Part shown: positions 21,924 to 32,640 of the stretch, in pieces
Numbering within the stretch: the stretch's first letter is position 1
Layout: the number at the start of each line of letters is the position of its first letter
Assembly (NCBI RefSeq): GCF_043290135.1
Contig: NC_134710.1
Coordinates: forward strand, 458,963,376-459,027,375
DNA length: 64,000 nt
Direction of reading: 5' to 3'
From: Rhipicephalus microplus
Lineage: Eukaryota > Arthropoda > Arachnida > Ixodida > Ixodidae
The notes under the pieces: generated by a model
The model's database searches: none
What the model saw: the letters and a program-made list of their open reading frames with translations, nothing else
What the model was told of the DNA's origin: nothing
Position numbers and translations under genes: made by a program

Positions 21924-24900
21924 GCAGACCTTACTGCATTAATTATGTACACGTACTGCAGGGCATGCAAGTGTATGCAGACACGCTGACGAAATGACAT
22001 TTTTTGCTACATACAAACGTGCACCACACCAAATAAGACGCACGTGTTTGTATAGTCAGGGAACACTCGTGAATATTGATGAAATCACACAGCTGGCTTA
22101 CAGTATAAAACAAACACAATTGCGAACAATAAAATGCGACGCTGTTTAAAAAGGCGAACCCAGGATACGAGGAGAATTATCAGTGTGGCATACACACCAC
22201 GTGTCAAGCTTTTGCAACATCTAAAGAGACTAAATATGGAAAGTTGCCTTTGTAAGTTAACATGACAGTACCAAATGGAGAAGCCACACGTTAGAACAAT
22301 TCATCGTGGGCTAAAGAATGTGTTTTATATATTATACACAGCTTTGCAAGATAATATCGACGAGTTTTACTCGTCTAGGTGTGGGAGGTGTAGGCCTGAT
22401 AAAATGCGATGTTGCTTCAGAGCCTTCCTTTCGTATTATTGCAATTTTATTCAACTCTTTCAAACGCGGCACCGTAAATTTCTACTGGGTGCTCGAACAC
22501 GGCAAGCAGGTCGCGGGGCAAAATCTTTGTAACACTTTATTACCGAAACAGCGATACTAGCAATGATTGAACTGTACTTGCTGTTTTCTAAATTGTAACC
22601 TTCTCAATCTCATCACTGTGATCAGGAAACAGAGAAGAAAAGTACAGCTGTAGTGCGTAGAGAAATATTCAATTTCAAGCCCTTTAATAATATCATCTAA
22701 ACAAATTGCCAGTTCACTGTTGAATTCTCGATGAAAACAAACAGCTGATCAGGGACGCAAGCTTGGCTTGGCACTGGCTTGGCCGTTCATACAGAGCCAA
22801 AAGCCGCTGCAGGAAACTTGATTGCGGATCGTATTGAGACAAAATATTTTATACATTTTTGTTTTCTTTGTTTCATTTCTCTAATTGCTCTTGTGATGGC
22901 ATGGACCGCGCTTCGTGATCTCATGTACCGGCGCACTGTTTTAAAGTTTAGTATGGCGCACGATAATACATGATTGCGTGCTTTATTTAAAAAGGTTCGC
23001 GAGTATGGCAGCAACACTGCAATGTCGGGAAGAGGATAGTAGTAGAACCAGTAGCAGCTGCATGCCCGGGTGGAGCGACTGATGCCCAGATGGAGGAATG
23101 TCAACCCGATGCCTTTTGTGTTGGCCGTTCTGGCAGTTCCGCCGACTTTATAGAAAGAGACGTCCCCGTCGCTTGTCCTCTTCTCTTTTCCTTCGGGCAT
23201 CAGCGACAACATTGACGGACGACGTGTTCGACTTCACTATGCACGTGAGTATAGGTTGGTTTTTCATTCGAGTGAATTCTAGTTCAGATTTGTAACTTGT
23301 CGACTTCATCCTGATCACCTGTCACCGGCAATAAGTCACATACGTGTGATATTTAGGTGAAATAAATAATAATGCACATTTTCTGCTCCATTTGCGTGAC
23401 TTAGCTACACCAGGACATGAGGTAAAGCCTTTGTCGCCTAGCCACTAGCAGGCAAGATCGATCACTCGCATCCTTCAGTTCACGAATCAACGCGCCTGCC
23501 TTAAAATTAGTAAGCTGCTCGCAAAGAAATCTTACCGAGGAAACTTTGTTTTCTGTGAACAATGCACCGTAGATTTGTTTAAATAACAAAAAAAACTTGA
23601 AAAATAAATGTCGCGACCTTTTAGAAAACGCCGTGTCTAAGAGCTAGACGCGGCATTTTGTGAAAGGCTCATTAAATTCAGTATTTTTTCGTAGTTTCTG
23701 CTTGAAATTTTTATTGTCTATGAATTTCATGGCCCAATCTTTTGCTTTGGCTGAAAATCTCGGCGGCAATAACTTTGTTCAGTGTCCCTTTAAGGGCAGG
23801 TGTAGGTGCCACCATTTCAGTCGCAAGTCGTTTTGCTAGTCGGTCGGCTGGTTAACAATAAGGGTACTAACTAGAGTTCCAGATTTCATCAGCAACACAT
23901 CGTCATTGCTTCATTAGATGCTGTATTATATACATTCTATCCTCGTTTTAAATAGGTGTACCGTATGGTCCACTGTTACAGGAAACAAGCGAGCTCATGG
24001 ACAGTGAGCCATGTGGTGCTAACTGGCAGCGAGGCTTGTGAATGGGACGCATGCGCATAGAATCGGGGTGCGCCCAGTTTTGTCTGCCATTTATCCGCCT
24101 GTACGCATGACAGCATTGGAAAGCGCATCCGTATTTTAGCTGCGCAATTTATCTAGCCCAGTGCCTCCTGCTTCAGGGATTACCTGTGAGCACAAAAAAT
24201 GCATGATTTTAATCGTTGCTGCAATGTTTTGCAAGTTGTCACCGTAAAGCACATCATATTTTTCGCATAATGCTCGCTGCAACTAGCAAGTTTCGATGAC
24301 TCAAAATGCTGTTCAGGTCTGATGTAGCAAACATTTTAAGCTCGTCCTCGTGACCATGAAATATTGGTTTATTAAATAATGGAAGGCAGAGTTGGTATCA
24401 GTTGATTTACAGTGTGAAAATGAAAAGTGCGGAGGACCGTGCTTCGCAAGTAAGCCCCGAGAGCATGAGCAGGGAAGTAGCAGATGAGGATGCTCATGCG
24501 CTGCATTTCCAAATCTCACCAGCACTAATGCTTGACGGACTGCTGGCCACGCATTAGCGTGTTCTTTCTGAAACAGGACTTTGGCCCTGTAAGCAAGTTC
24601 TTGAAGGGCATAAGTAAAACGTAGAATGGGCCCCCTAAATGCACCCATCCTTGAACCATTGGGCTTATGAATTAGTGCCCTTTTCAAAATACAACTATTC
24701 TGAGCAATAAATTGTGACAGAACAGTGCACGAAGTTTAAAAATGGGAAAAAAGTCTTTAAATGTCCCCTTTATACATAGTGTTCTTGTGATGTCACTTCT
24801 GCCGTTGTCGCCCTCTCCCGCCATGCCCGGGTAACTCCCTGGGTACCTACGGCAGTTCACGTGCTGCAGTGCGGTTTGTTGGGGGCTTGTCATCTGTTGC

Positions 24901-26926
24901 TGTGAACGATGTGGAAGCATTGTGGTTTTTTGTTGTTTTACTTTAACGAGCTCATTAGATTAGGAAGGCCTCGCTCGTTCACTCGATACAAGACCAGATA
25001 ATCAAGATGTGCGACACATACACCAGCCACAGCGTACACCGGCTGCCCGCCACAACCTATGAGGGCCTATTATCTTGTTTCACTACAAATTGCCTGGCCC
25101 AAAAACAAGTGAAAGCTCAAAAATCTCTCGAGCCTGATGTGTGAAGCGCAGCTGCTCCCATCGAAAACTAGTCGTGCAGAGCTAGGCAAGTTTACAAGAG
25201 ATATAATATTATGAATATATTGTCACGGCCTACGCCACCAAAGTAGCAATGCCCCCCCCCCCCCCCCAAGTGTTTTAAACAGTGCTGATGTTGAGCTTGA
25301 GCCTCTTTGATTGCAATTTGTGGAAATAGTCGAGGAAAATATTATACAAGGCAGATAGCGACTTTGCGTGGTGTGTGCTGCGGTAATGCCAGTCATCACT
25401 TTATTTTTCGCGTATGCTTTAACACACTTTTCACTTTGTATTTTGCTTTTGTTGTACGCTAATGTACAGTGGAGTCACTGAACATGATAGAGATTGTGTA
25501 TAGAATTAATTGACTAATTAAAAAAAATCCTGGCGCCCAACTTGAACCGATCGGCTATACTTCAAAGTGAACTAATATTGTTTCCCATTCTTTATAGTTT
25601 GTTTCAATGCAATACCAAATCTCCGCGATTGCCATCACGATTTTAGCCGCCTTCCTCGCCATAATGATTTTAACTGCGGACAAGTTTGTATGTACAGTAT
25701 TTTGGTAAGCTATATCTGTTTGCAGGTAAATACTTGGCTATGGCACTTACCCGTAATGAAGTTGCACCGGAAGATGCAAATATTGCAAAGTTTCTTCAAG
25801 TAGCTTTTGTTAATCTGAACCAGCCAAATACGCTGGTACTTTTAGGAAAATCGGAATGTGCGTTCTCATATTTAGGTTATAACTTTCCGCGAAGAAACAC
25901 CCTAAGCTCTGCTCCCTCTGCGTAGACTACTAAATCAACTTGCCTCACTAGCAGCTCATAATTTCTCAAACTTGCATCGTGAGGCAAAACTAAACGGGTG
26001 CAAGCACGAGGAGACAACATGGCAGTTGTAGGCGATAGATTCGGTTGGTGCCCAGGTATGTTGCTGGCGCATTTTGGAAGTGACGAAAAGGCGCTGCGAG
26101 ATGCACGTGCACACTTTGTATAGTTGCTGTATTGGATAGCAAACTTTTTTTCTTATGTGGACAGTTTTACCAAAGGAAGCTTCATCATATGGCGTGATAA
26201 ATGAAGGGAATCCACAGGTTGAACCACATCATAGCCTCGCTGTGCTTTTGTACTTTTTTTAGCTCGCAAAATTTATTTGTACATATAAGTAACAACTTGC
26301 CAGTAATAAGGCAGCACTCGTTTCTTTACCATTGGATCATCTCCGGTGTGCTGCTGCCTCCATATTTCAAATTCTAAGCATTTACACCATTGTATGCTAA
26401 CTTTTCCTTCAAAGTGAGACAAGCAACATGTGTATCGTAAATCAAGAAGCATGCCAGTTTTACGTACTTGCAAGGTAAACATCAGAAATGCACAGTTGAT
26501 CAAAAATACTAGTTTAATGGTGCATCTACATAGCAGAGCACCTGTGGCACCCCGGGAACAACATAATGCCACATATGTTACAAGAGATAATTAAAAAAGA
26601 CAGGGGACGTTCCGTGAACAAATAGAAACAAAAATTAAATGGCACGTGGCAGTGAGCGAAGGCGGCAAGGGGGGGGGGGGGCGTGGGACTTCAGCGGATG
26701 AACGTAGGGTGTGTGTTTAATATGCGGAAGAAAAAAAATTCAAAATTTTGGCGACTGAAATGAGGATGACCTTGTGAGTGCGCTCATGACGAGAGTAAAC
26801 ACGGTCATTATTTTTTTTTTCAAATCTGTTTTGAAAGCCACAAAAAATCTGTACGTGGTGCAGCCTAACAGAAGGTCCGTGAAGGCAAATTATGAAATCG
26901 TCGTTGTACAAAGGCCTATTTTTTTT
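21924..26926. other. No gene recognised over about 5 kb
   Basis: Short ORFs only. A run of 16 C lies at 25252-25267. One frame at 25686-25925 (79 codons) follows a pyrimidine-rich TTTGCAG and could be a decayed exon, but I do not recognise the protein. Confidence 0.45.
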
Positions 26927-26938
26927 CATGCGCACCAT

Positions 26939-27181
26939 CCCCGCCGCGGTGGTCTAGTGGCTAAGGTACTCGGCTGCTGACCCGCAGGGCGCGGGTTCGA
27001 ATCCCGGCTGCAGTGGCTGCATTTCCGATGGAGGCGGGAATGTTGTAGGCCCGTGTGCTCAGATTTAGGTGCACGTTAAAGAACCCCAGGTGGTCTACAT
27101 TTGCGGAGCCCTCCACTACGGCGTCTGTCATAATCATATAGTGGTTTTGGGACGTTAAACCCCACATATCAATCAATCAAT
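26939..27181 (+). repeat. Full-length Ruka-like SINE with perfect 12-bp target duplication
   Basis: Head CCCCGCCGCGGTGGTCTAGT, intact A and B box regions and a TCAATCAATCAATC tail. It is flanked by CATGCGCACCAT at 26927-26938 and 27182-27193 without mismatch, so it is probably the youngest SINE in the window. Confidence 0.96.
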
Positions 27182-27193
27182 CATGCGCACCAT

Positions 27194-27901
27194 AATAGTC
27201 TCAAAATTTAATTGCATATGTTGTTTTCATCCTCGCTGTATTCCGTGCTGTTTATGATGTAAAAAAAGTAGCACGCTGAAGTGGTGCTGCTTTTGGGCAA
27301 CAGTTGAAAATGGCAGGGTACCTGAATGCGGAATACTGCTGCTTACACTCAAATCACTCTTGTGGTCACCTCCCACTATTTGCAACATGTGTTGTGTATA
27401 CACAGCTGCATATTTTCTAGCTAGAAAAATTTGATTTTAGGTGTTTCACGCCATTTTTCATGTAACTATTCCACAATTGCACACACTGATCAGCAGGCTT
27501 TCAATTGCGCTGAAGGACACAGGTGCCATAAAATTCATAGTCGATTCTTTCAAGAAACCGTATGTAAAGGCTGAAGCTTCATGCGTACATACACACACAC
27601 ATACCATATTGTTTTTTGTACTTCATGAAAGCTGCGAAGGTCTCATGTGCCTCCAAGCGTAACCTGTCTTATTTATTCTCCATCACCGCAAAAGTTTTGT
27701 GAGTTTCGAATAAAAGTACTTTGCGCATGGCCACGTTTGGGTAATTTTTTTGTGTAGGTGTTAATTGAGCAGCTTACAGTGTTTACTTTATAAGCCTGTA
27801 TGTATATGTTGCATTATAAAGATGCAGAATGTGTGTAGCTGTACAATATAGATGAAGTGTAAAAATTAAGTGTGTCTATTGTAGTGTTCTTGCAACCAAT
27901 C
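27194..27901. other. No gene recognised
   Basis: AT-rich DNA with no element ends or coding motifs that I can support. Confidence 0.5.
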
Positions 27902-27904
27902 TTA

Positions 27905-28125
27905 CCCCCGTATTCTAGAACGTCCCTCCACTCAACGCTTCACCTTCACTTGAGATGGCTGATGGGAGCGCCGTCTCTAAGCAGAGAAAATTGCTGCATG
28001 TCAGCAATAATCTGCTGTGATTCTCGAGTAGAGCAGCGTCGCATTCAAACGAGACGCGGCACAGTGCTCCACTCTGTCATGTGAAGGGTGAAAGTCGAGT
28101 TGGGGAGCGTTTATGAATATGGGGG
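27905..28125. mobile_element. MITE with long inverted repeats, PIF/Harbinger-like
   Basis: The left end CCCCCGTATTCTAGAACG and the reverse complement of the right end CCCCCATATTCATAAACG begin inverted repeats. They stay similar (~75-80 percent by eye) for at least 50 bp, through the CTTCACNTGA region and on to GTCTC. TTA flanks both ends (27902-27904, 28126-28128), the 3-bp target typical of PIF/Harbinger. It is 221 bp long and non-coding. Confidence 0.75.
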
Positions 28126-28249
28126 TTAGTTTTGTTGTCTTGTTAACCAGCCATTAACACTGGATTGATGCTACTTTGCTCTAGCTGTACAGTGCTCTCC
28201 AAGGCTCAAGGAGGCACCGCACGGGGAAGGCTCGGAGCAAACCATGCGT

Positions 28250-29306
28250 GAGTTTCCTTTCATTGTTACAATATGCACGTATTAAGTGATAGGCTTTAAT
28301 GTATGCTATTTGTATTGTGCAAGTTTTTTGGGACATACAACTTCCAACACTTATATGTTCTGACGAAAATCACGCAAGAATGAGAGAAGCTTGTGCACAA
28401 ATTATGCAAGAGTGTAAGAAGCTTTTGCAGAAATCTGTGAAATGAAGTTTTGAAATTTTGTGGCAATGTGTCATTGTACAGTTGTCAACAATCTTGCTCA
28501 GCATGCTTGACTGCAGGGCTCCCGGCTGCTCAGGCACATCTACGGAGTGCCTGATGCATGATGGGCCAATGTCAGCCTGCACACTGGTGTCTTTTATCCC
28601 CGTTTGTCTGTTACATCAGTGTCTCTTGTAAAGGGGATAACTGTGCTACCTTTTTTTTTCGAATGTAATGAGTTCTTTTTCCAGGTTATTGTTGTTTTAA
28701 GGTAGAGCCTCACATTTCTATAAAATACTGAAGATTCTATTTTTCCTTCTAGATGCTATGAAGTCACTCCTTGTGTTACAATAGAGTGAACACTGTTATG
28801 AGAAAAGCTACTTTATGGAGTTAACTCACTCCATATTGACTTAACACACAAAATTGGTGAAAACTACACTCCATTCCAGCTGCATTAGGAATAATATTCA
28901 TTCGCATACTTCTGTTTTTTTGTTTGTTTGTTGGCTGGAGGTTTGGAGTATAGGGTGGCCAGAGGGCACTGTGTAGTCTTTCTTCATCTTCCCAATTTTG
29001 TGAACATCAATTGATAGCCGTATGGGAAGCAGCCAGCATGCTGAAACAGCGGTGCAAGCATGCAAGATGTTCACCATTGCATGCAGTCAGTTGCTGTGAG
29101 CAACCTACTGCATACAATTAACTGCGAGTGGTGAACTAACGCTGCACTATGTGTGCCTCCTGGAAAGCTGCAATGGTAAAGTGCCACGATCGTATAGTAA
29201 CATGGATAACATCGCAATTTGTTTGTTGAATAATTTTGCAACAGAATCAATAGAGGTTTGGATAAATTTGTGTATCTGCCTGGTTCATCAAAGCTACAGA
29301 GTCAAA
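28250..29306. other. Intronic DNA, nothing recognised
   Basis: Lies between the first two candidate exons of the DUF4806-like pseudogene. No element ends or coding motifs supported. Confidence 0.4.
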
Positions 29307-30372
29307 TGCGGTATATACTCGCGTATTATGTGTACTTTTTTTGTCAATCCGGTCATGTGCGAAGCTAGTAGGAATCGCTGGCCTAAAAGCTCAACTGGGA
29401 ATATATGTTGCAGGCGCTGTCACAGCTGTCTCAAAGCGGATTGTCATTTGTTTGCTAAGCCTGTTCAAATGCCCCAATTTTCTTGAAGTTCTTCCGAACA
29501 GTGCTCACACAAACCAGTTCCCACGACAGGGTTATACCAGAGAACATAAGTACTCTCCAATAATTGTCGGGAACCCAACGTAAAGTAAGATGCAGACAAG
29601 GAAGCGCGATGCCGAGACAGTGCTGTGTGTGTCGCCCTTCAAGTGTGTGTGTGCCCATTCCTTGTCCCAGTCTTCTATTGCGTTGTGTTCCCTCCGATAT
29701 CTAACCAACACACCCAAGCTTCTATGCTAAGTCTTGTTCAACGCACTCTTTTGCTGGCTCCCATACTGAATATTGCATGTCGAAGAACTCCACGCTGATG
29801 TGCTTAGTGGTAGCACGGTTTCAGTTTTCTTCGGTAAGCTTTATAACAGCAATCTGCCTCATATATAATTATTGTAGCCTATCACAAGTAACGATAAAAA
29901 CGCAATGGCCAGATGGCGAAACCGAAAAAAATTGAGTGCGAAAACCTGCCTCATCTAGTTGATGTGACAGGTCCTTGCACGCGTTCAACATCTGTGCTGT
30001 GTCTCGGGAATACATTCTTGCCGTGGAAGAGGTGGGAAGATAAGAGGCAAACCTTTAGGCATTTCGGACTACACATAAACAGGTTTCGGTTTTCAAGTTC
30101 GATATTCTAGGGAAAGCATAAAAGTTCATGGAAGAAGGGACCTTGCACTCAGCCCATTTTGTGTAAGACTGCACTCGCCTGCTCGACAAGAGATGTGCCT
30201 GACCAGAGCATCATGAAGTCAAATGTGTCTGTGTGTGTGCTGGCAAGGTGGCTCGGGCTGGTTGGGGAGGGCAATGTATGCGAGCAAAAAGTTTCTTGTA
30301 GTAAAGCAGGCAGGCTAATTATACTGGTGAGCAAATTATGTGAGGATGCAAATTGTGCGAGTAAATATGGTA
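29307..30372. mobile_element. Possible pogo/mariner-like element, ends only
   Basis: The left end TGCGGTATATACTCGC and the reverse complement of the right end TACCATATTTACTCGC match at 12 of 16 bases and resemble the TACCGTATTTACTCG-type ends of pogo-like elements. The interior has no transposase. The right end stops only 20 bp before a DUF4806-like exon. Confidence 0.4.
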
Positions 30373-30811
30373 TGTACTCTTGTATGTTTCAGCTCTATTG
30401 CTCCAGATCCTGCGGGTCCAACTTGGCATCCGGCAGCAACAAAGAGAGATTCTGCAGGAGGTGTGACAGCTGAAGCACGAGGTACGGCTCTTGTCCGTGC
30501 CTCAGCACGCCCAGCCAGCACAGCCCCCTGCTGACCTTCCCCGGCTGCCTGCTGGTACAATTGGAGAAGTGGAGGCAGCAAAGGCAGCTGTGCAGAGTAA
30601 AGCTGTGGCTGCGGCTTTGGTGTATATTTGATTTTTATTATGCCTATGTAACATGCAGAAATTTAGTACTGTTTTAAGATACTGTGTTTCGGGAAACAAA
30701 CTAGTCAGGTTATCTCATGAGCCACTGTACTACAGTCGAATATGAATAATTCGTACTCAAAGAGACCAGAAAATTTGTTCAAATTAAAAAAAGTTCAAAA
30801 TATTGAAAGTT

Positions 30812-31920
30812 ACCGTAATTACATGAATCTAACACGCACCTTTTTTCCGGTTAAGAGAGTTCATAAATCGCATGTGCGTTAGAATCGAGTACGAAAAAAA
30901 ATGAATATGGTCATTCTATTGCCATCACCACTTACAAAATGGCCGCCCCCTACGTGCGTCGGCATGGCGCGTCGGTCATTTCTGCCTATGTGTTTCCCAT
31001 ACGCGGCACTTCATACGTGTGCTGAGGAGTTCGTCATCTTGTAGTACATTAGCATCGACGGCATGGTAGGGCCGACTCCAAAAACTCGACGAGTGCACCA
31101 CAATGCTGCTTCTAAAAGAAAAGTCGTCGCGTGTGCCGGAACGGACAGAAATCGGGCCGCATCGCAATCATTCGGAGTTCCAGAAACGTGCGTGCGGGAC
31201 TGGCGGAAACAAAAGCAGAATATTGTCGACAGCAAAGATTCACGCAAAGGCTTCAGTGGACCACAGCAGGGTCGGTTTCCACAAATTGAAGAGCTGCTCG
31301 GCGAGTATGTGATTAAGCAGTGAGCGGCACAGCGGCCCGTGACGACAGAACTGCTTCAAGTGCAGGCTATGCAGTTAGCCTTAGAAAACGGGCCAATGCA
31401 GAGCCATTTTAAAGCGAGCAGGTGCTGGCTAACAAACTTTATGAAAAGGCTTTTCCCTCCGAAGGCGAACGGGCATATGACGGAAGTTGCCGGAGGAGTA
31501 CGAAGAAAAGCTTCAGAGTCTTCAGAGGTTCCTCCTAAACTTGCGGCACAACAACGGCTACCTGCTTGAACAAATCGGGAATGCTGATCACACACCTCTT
31601 TACTTCGACATGCCTGGCACCACAACCGTCTAGGAGAAGAGGGCGAAGCAAGTTTGTGTACTGACATCGGGCCACGGTAAAACTAGAGTGACAGCAATGC
31701 TCTGTTGCACGTCAGATAGGCATAAGCTTTCCCCGTACTTCATATTTAAACGGAAGACGCTCTCAAAAAGAGTCGTTTTCGCGAGTGGTGTGATCAAGCG
31801 AGCCAACGAGAAAAAAGGGTGCGCGTTGCAACCGATGTCTTAGTTTTTTTTTGTTTTTTTTTGTCGTGGAAACCGGGCGCGCGTTACAATCGAGGGCGCG
31901 GTAGAATAGAGTAAATACGG
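30812..31920 (+). mobile_element. Nested pogo/Tigger-like DNA transposon, internally deleted
   Basis: Bordered by TA (30810-30811, 31921-31922). The left end CCGTAATTACATGAATCTAA and the reverse-complemented right end CCGTATTTACTCTATTCTAC are similar. It carries the N-terminal two-thirds of a transposase (31063-31842) in plus orientation. The C-terminal part of the DDE domain is missing, so it cannot be autonomous. Confidence 0.8.
31063..31842 (+). pseudogene. Pogo/Tigger-like transposase fragment
   Basis: Order of recognisable parts: a CENP-B/psq-type N-terminal HTH (SKRKVVACAG, NRAASQSFGVPETCVRDWRK, ~31110-31215); a linker (GPQQGRFPQIEELLGEYV); a second Tc5-type HTH (FKASRCWLTNFMKRLF, ~31408-31455); and the start of a DDE domain with YLLEQIGNADHTPLYFDMPG carrying the first catalytic Asp (~31560-31618). 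Defects are a TGA at 31321-31323, a frameshift near 31480, a TAG shortly after the FDMP motif, and loss of everything after ~31842. The protein normally binds element ends in the nucleus and catalyses cut-and-paste; this copy could not. Confidence 0.85.
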
Positions 31921-32245
31921 TAAACGAGCGGAGGGCTCACCATGCAGTGATGCATGTGCATGGAGAAGTTTTATTCACAAATTACAGGACTTCCGTCATT
32001 AATTAAAGTAGTCAATACATGTCTGTACACGTTGGCCTTGCAACGAGTCAACAAGTTTTGCGTGCAGTTTGCAAAGCATTTGTACTTCGGCTTCAGTATT
32101 CTCCTAGCAAAAGAAGTTGCGCACGGCAATGTCCAGTGCTGACACTCTTCGAAGACAACTGTGTTTTCACTGTTACCATCTGCGCTGCAGCCGGAGCGTG
32201 GCCAGCACATGATGAGAAAGGAGGAGCCTCTTCACCTGGAGAAAA

Positions 32246-32640
32246 GCAGATCGGCATTCGAGAGAGAAACACTCCGCGGCAGCTTTTTTTTTCTCTCTCT
32301 CTCTTCATGCGCGGTGTTGAAAGGAGGAGAGTCTCTACATAGCAGGAACGAAAAACAGGGAAGCCTGACACCAGCGCGTTGCAGATCGGCATGAGAGAGC
32401 CAACTCTCTGCGACAGCTTTTTTCCCCCTCTTTCTCTTCATGCGCAGTGTTAAGAGGAGAAGGGTCTCTACGTGGCAGGGACGGAAAAAGCCGAAGCGTG
32501 GCACAGAAATGTCGCAGATTGGCATTTGGCAAACATTCCACCGCAGTCTTTTCTTTCCTTTTCTTCATTTTCTTCTTCAAGCACAGCGATGAGGTGTCTG
32601 AAGTGCCACCGCAGGATTGGGCGGGGTGCTGAGAGCATTT
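32246..32640. repeat. ~134-bp tandem repeat, about three units
   Basis: Units start with GCAGATCGGCAT at 32246 and 32381 and GCAGATTGGCAT at 32514, giving periods of 135 and 133 bp. Each holds a pyrimidine-rich TTTTCTCTCTTCATGC-like stretch followed by GGAGARGGTCTCTACRTRGCAGG. The third unit is the most diverged. Confidence 0.85.

Noticed and set aside
26961..27176. Minus-strand frame with WGLTSQNHYMIM, and similar frames at 59784-59999 and 60378-60617
   Set aside because: These are translations of the Ruka-like SINE and recur wherever it is inserted.
29590..29730. GT-rich stretch followed by TTGTCCCAGTCTTCTATTGC as an element 3' end
   Set aside because: It looks repeat-derived, but no coding part, tail or duplication allows an assignment.
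32093..32580. Series of overlapping minus-strand frames with similar peptides
   Set aside because: They arise from the ~134-bp tandem repeat and have no independent support.
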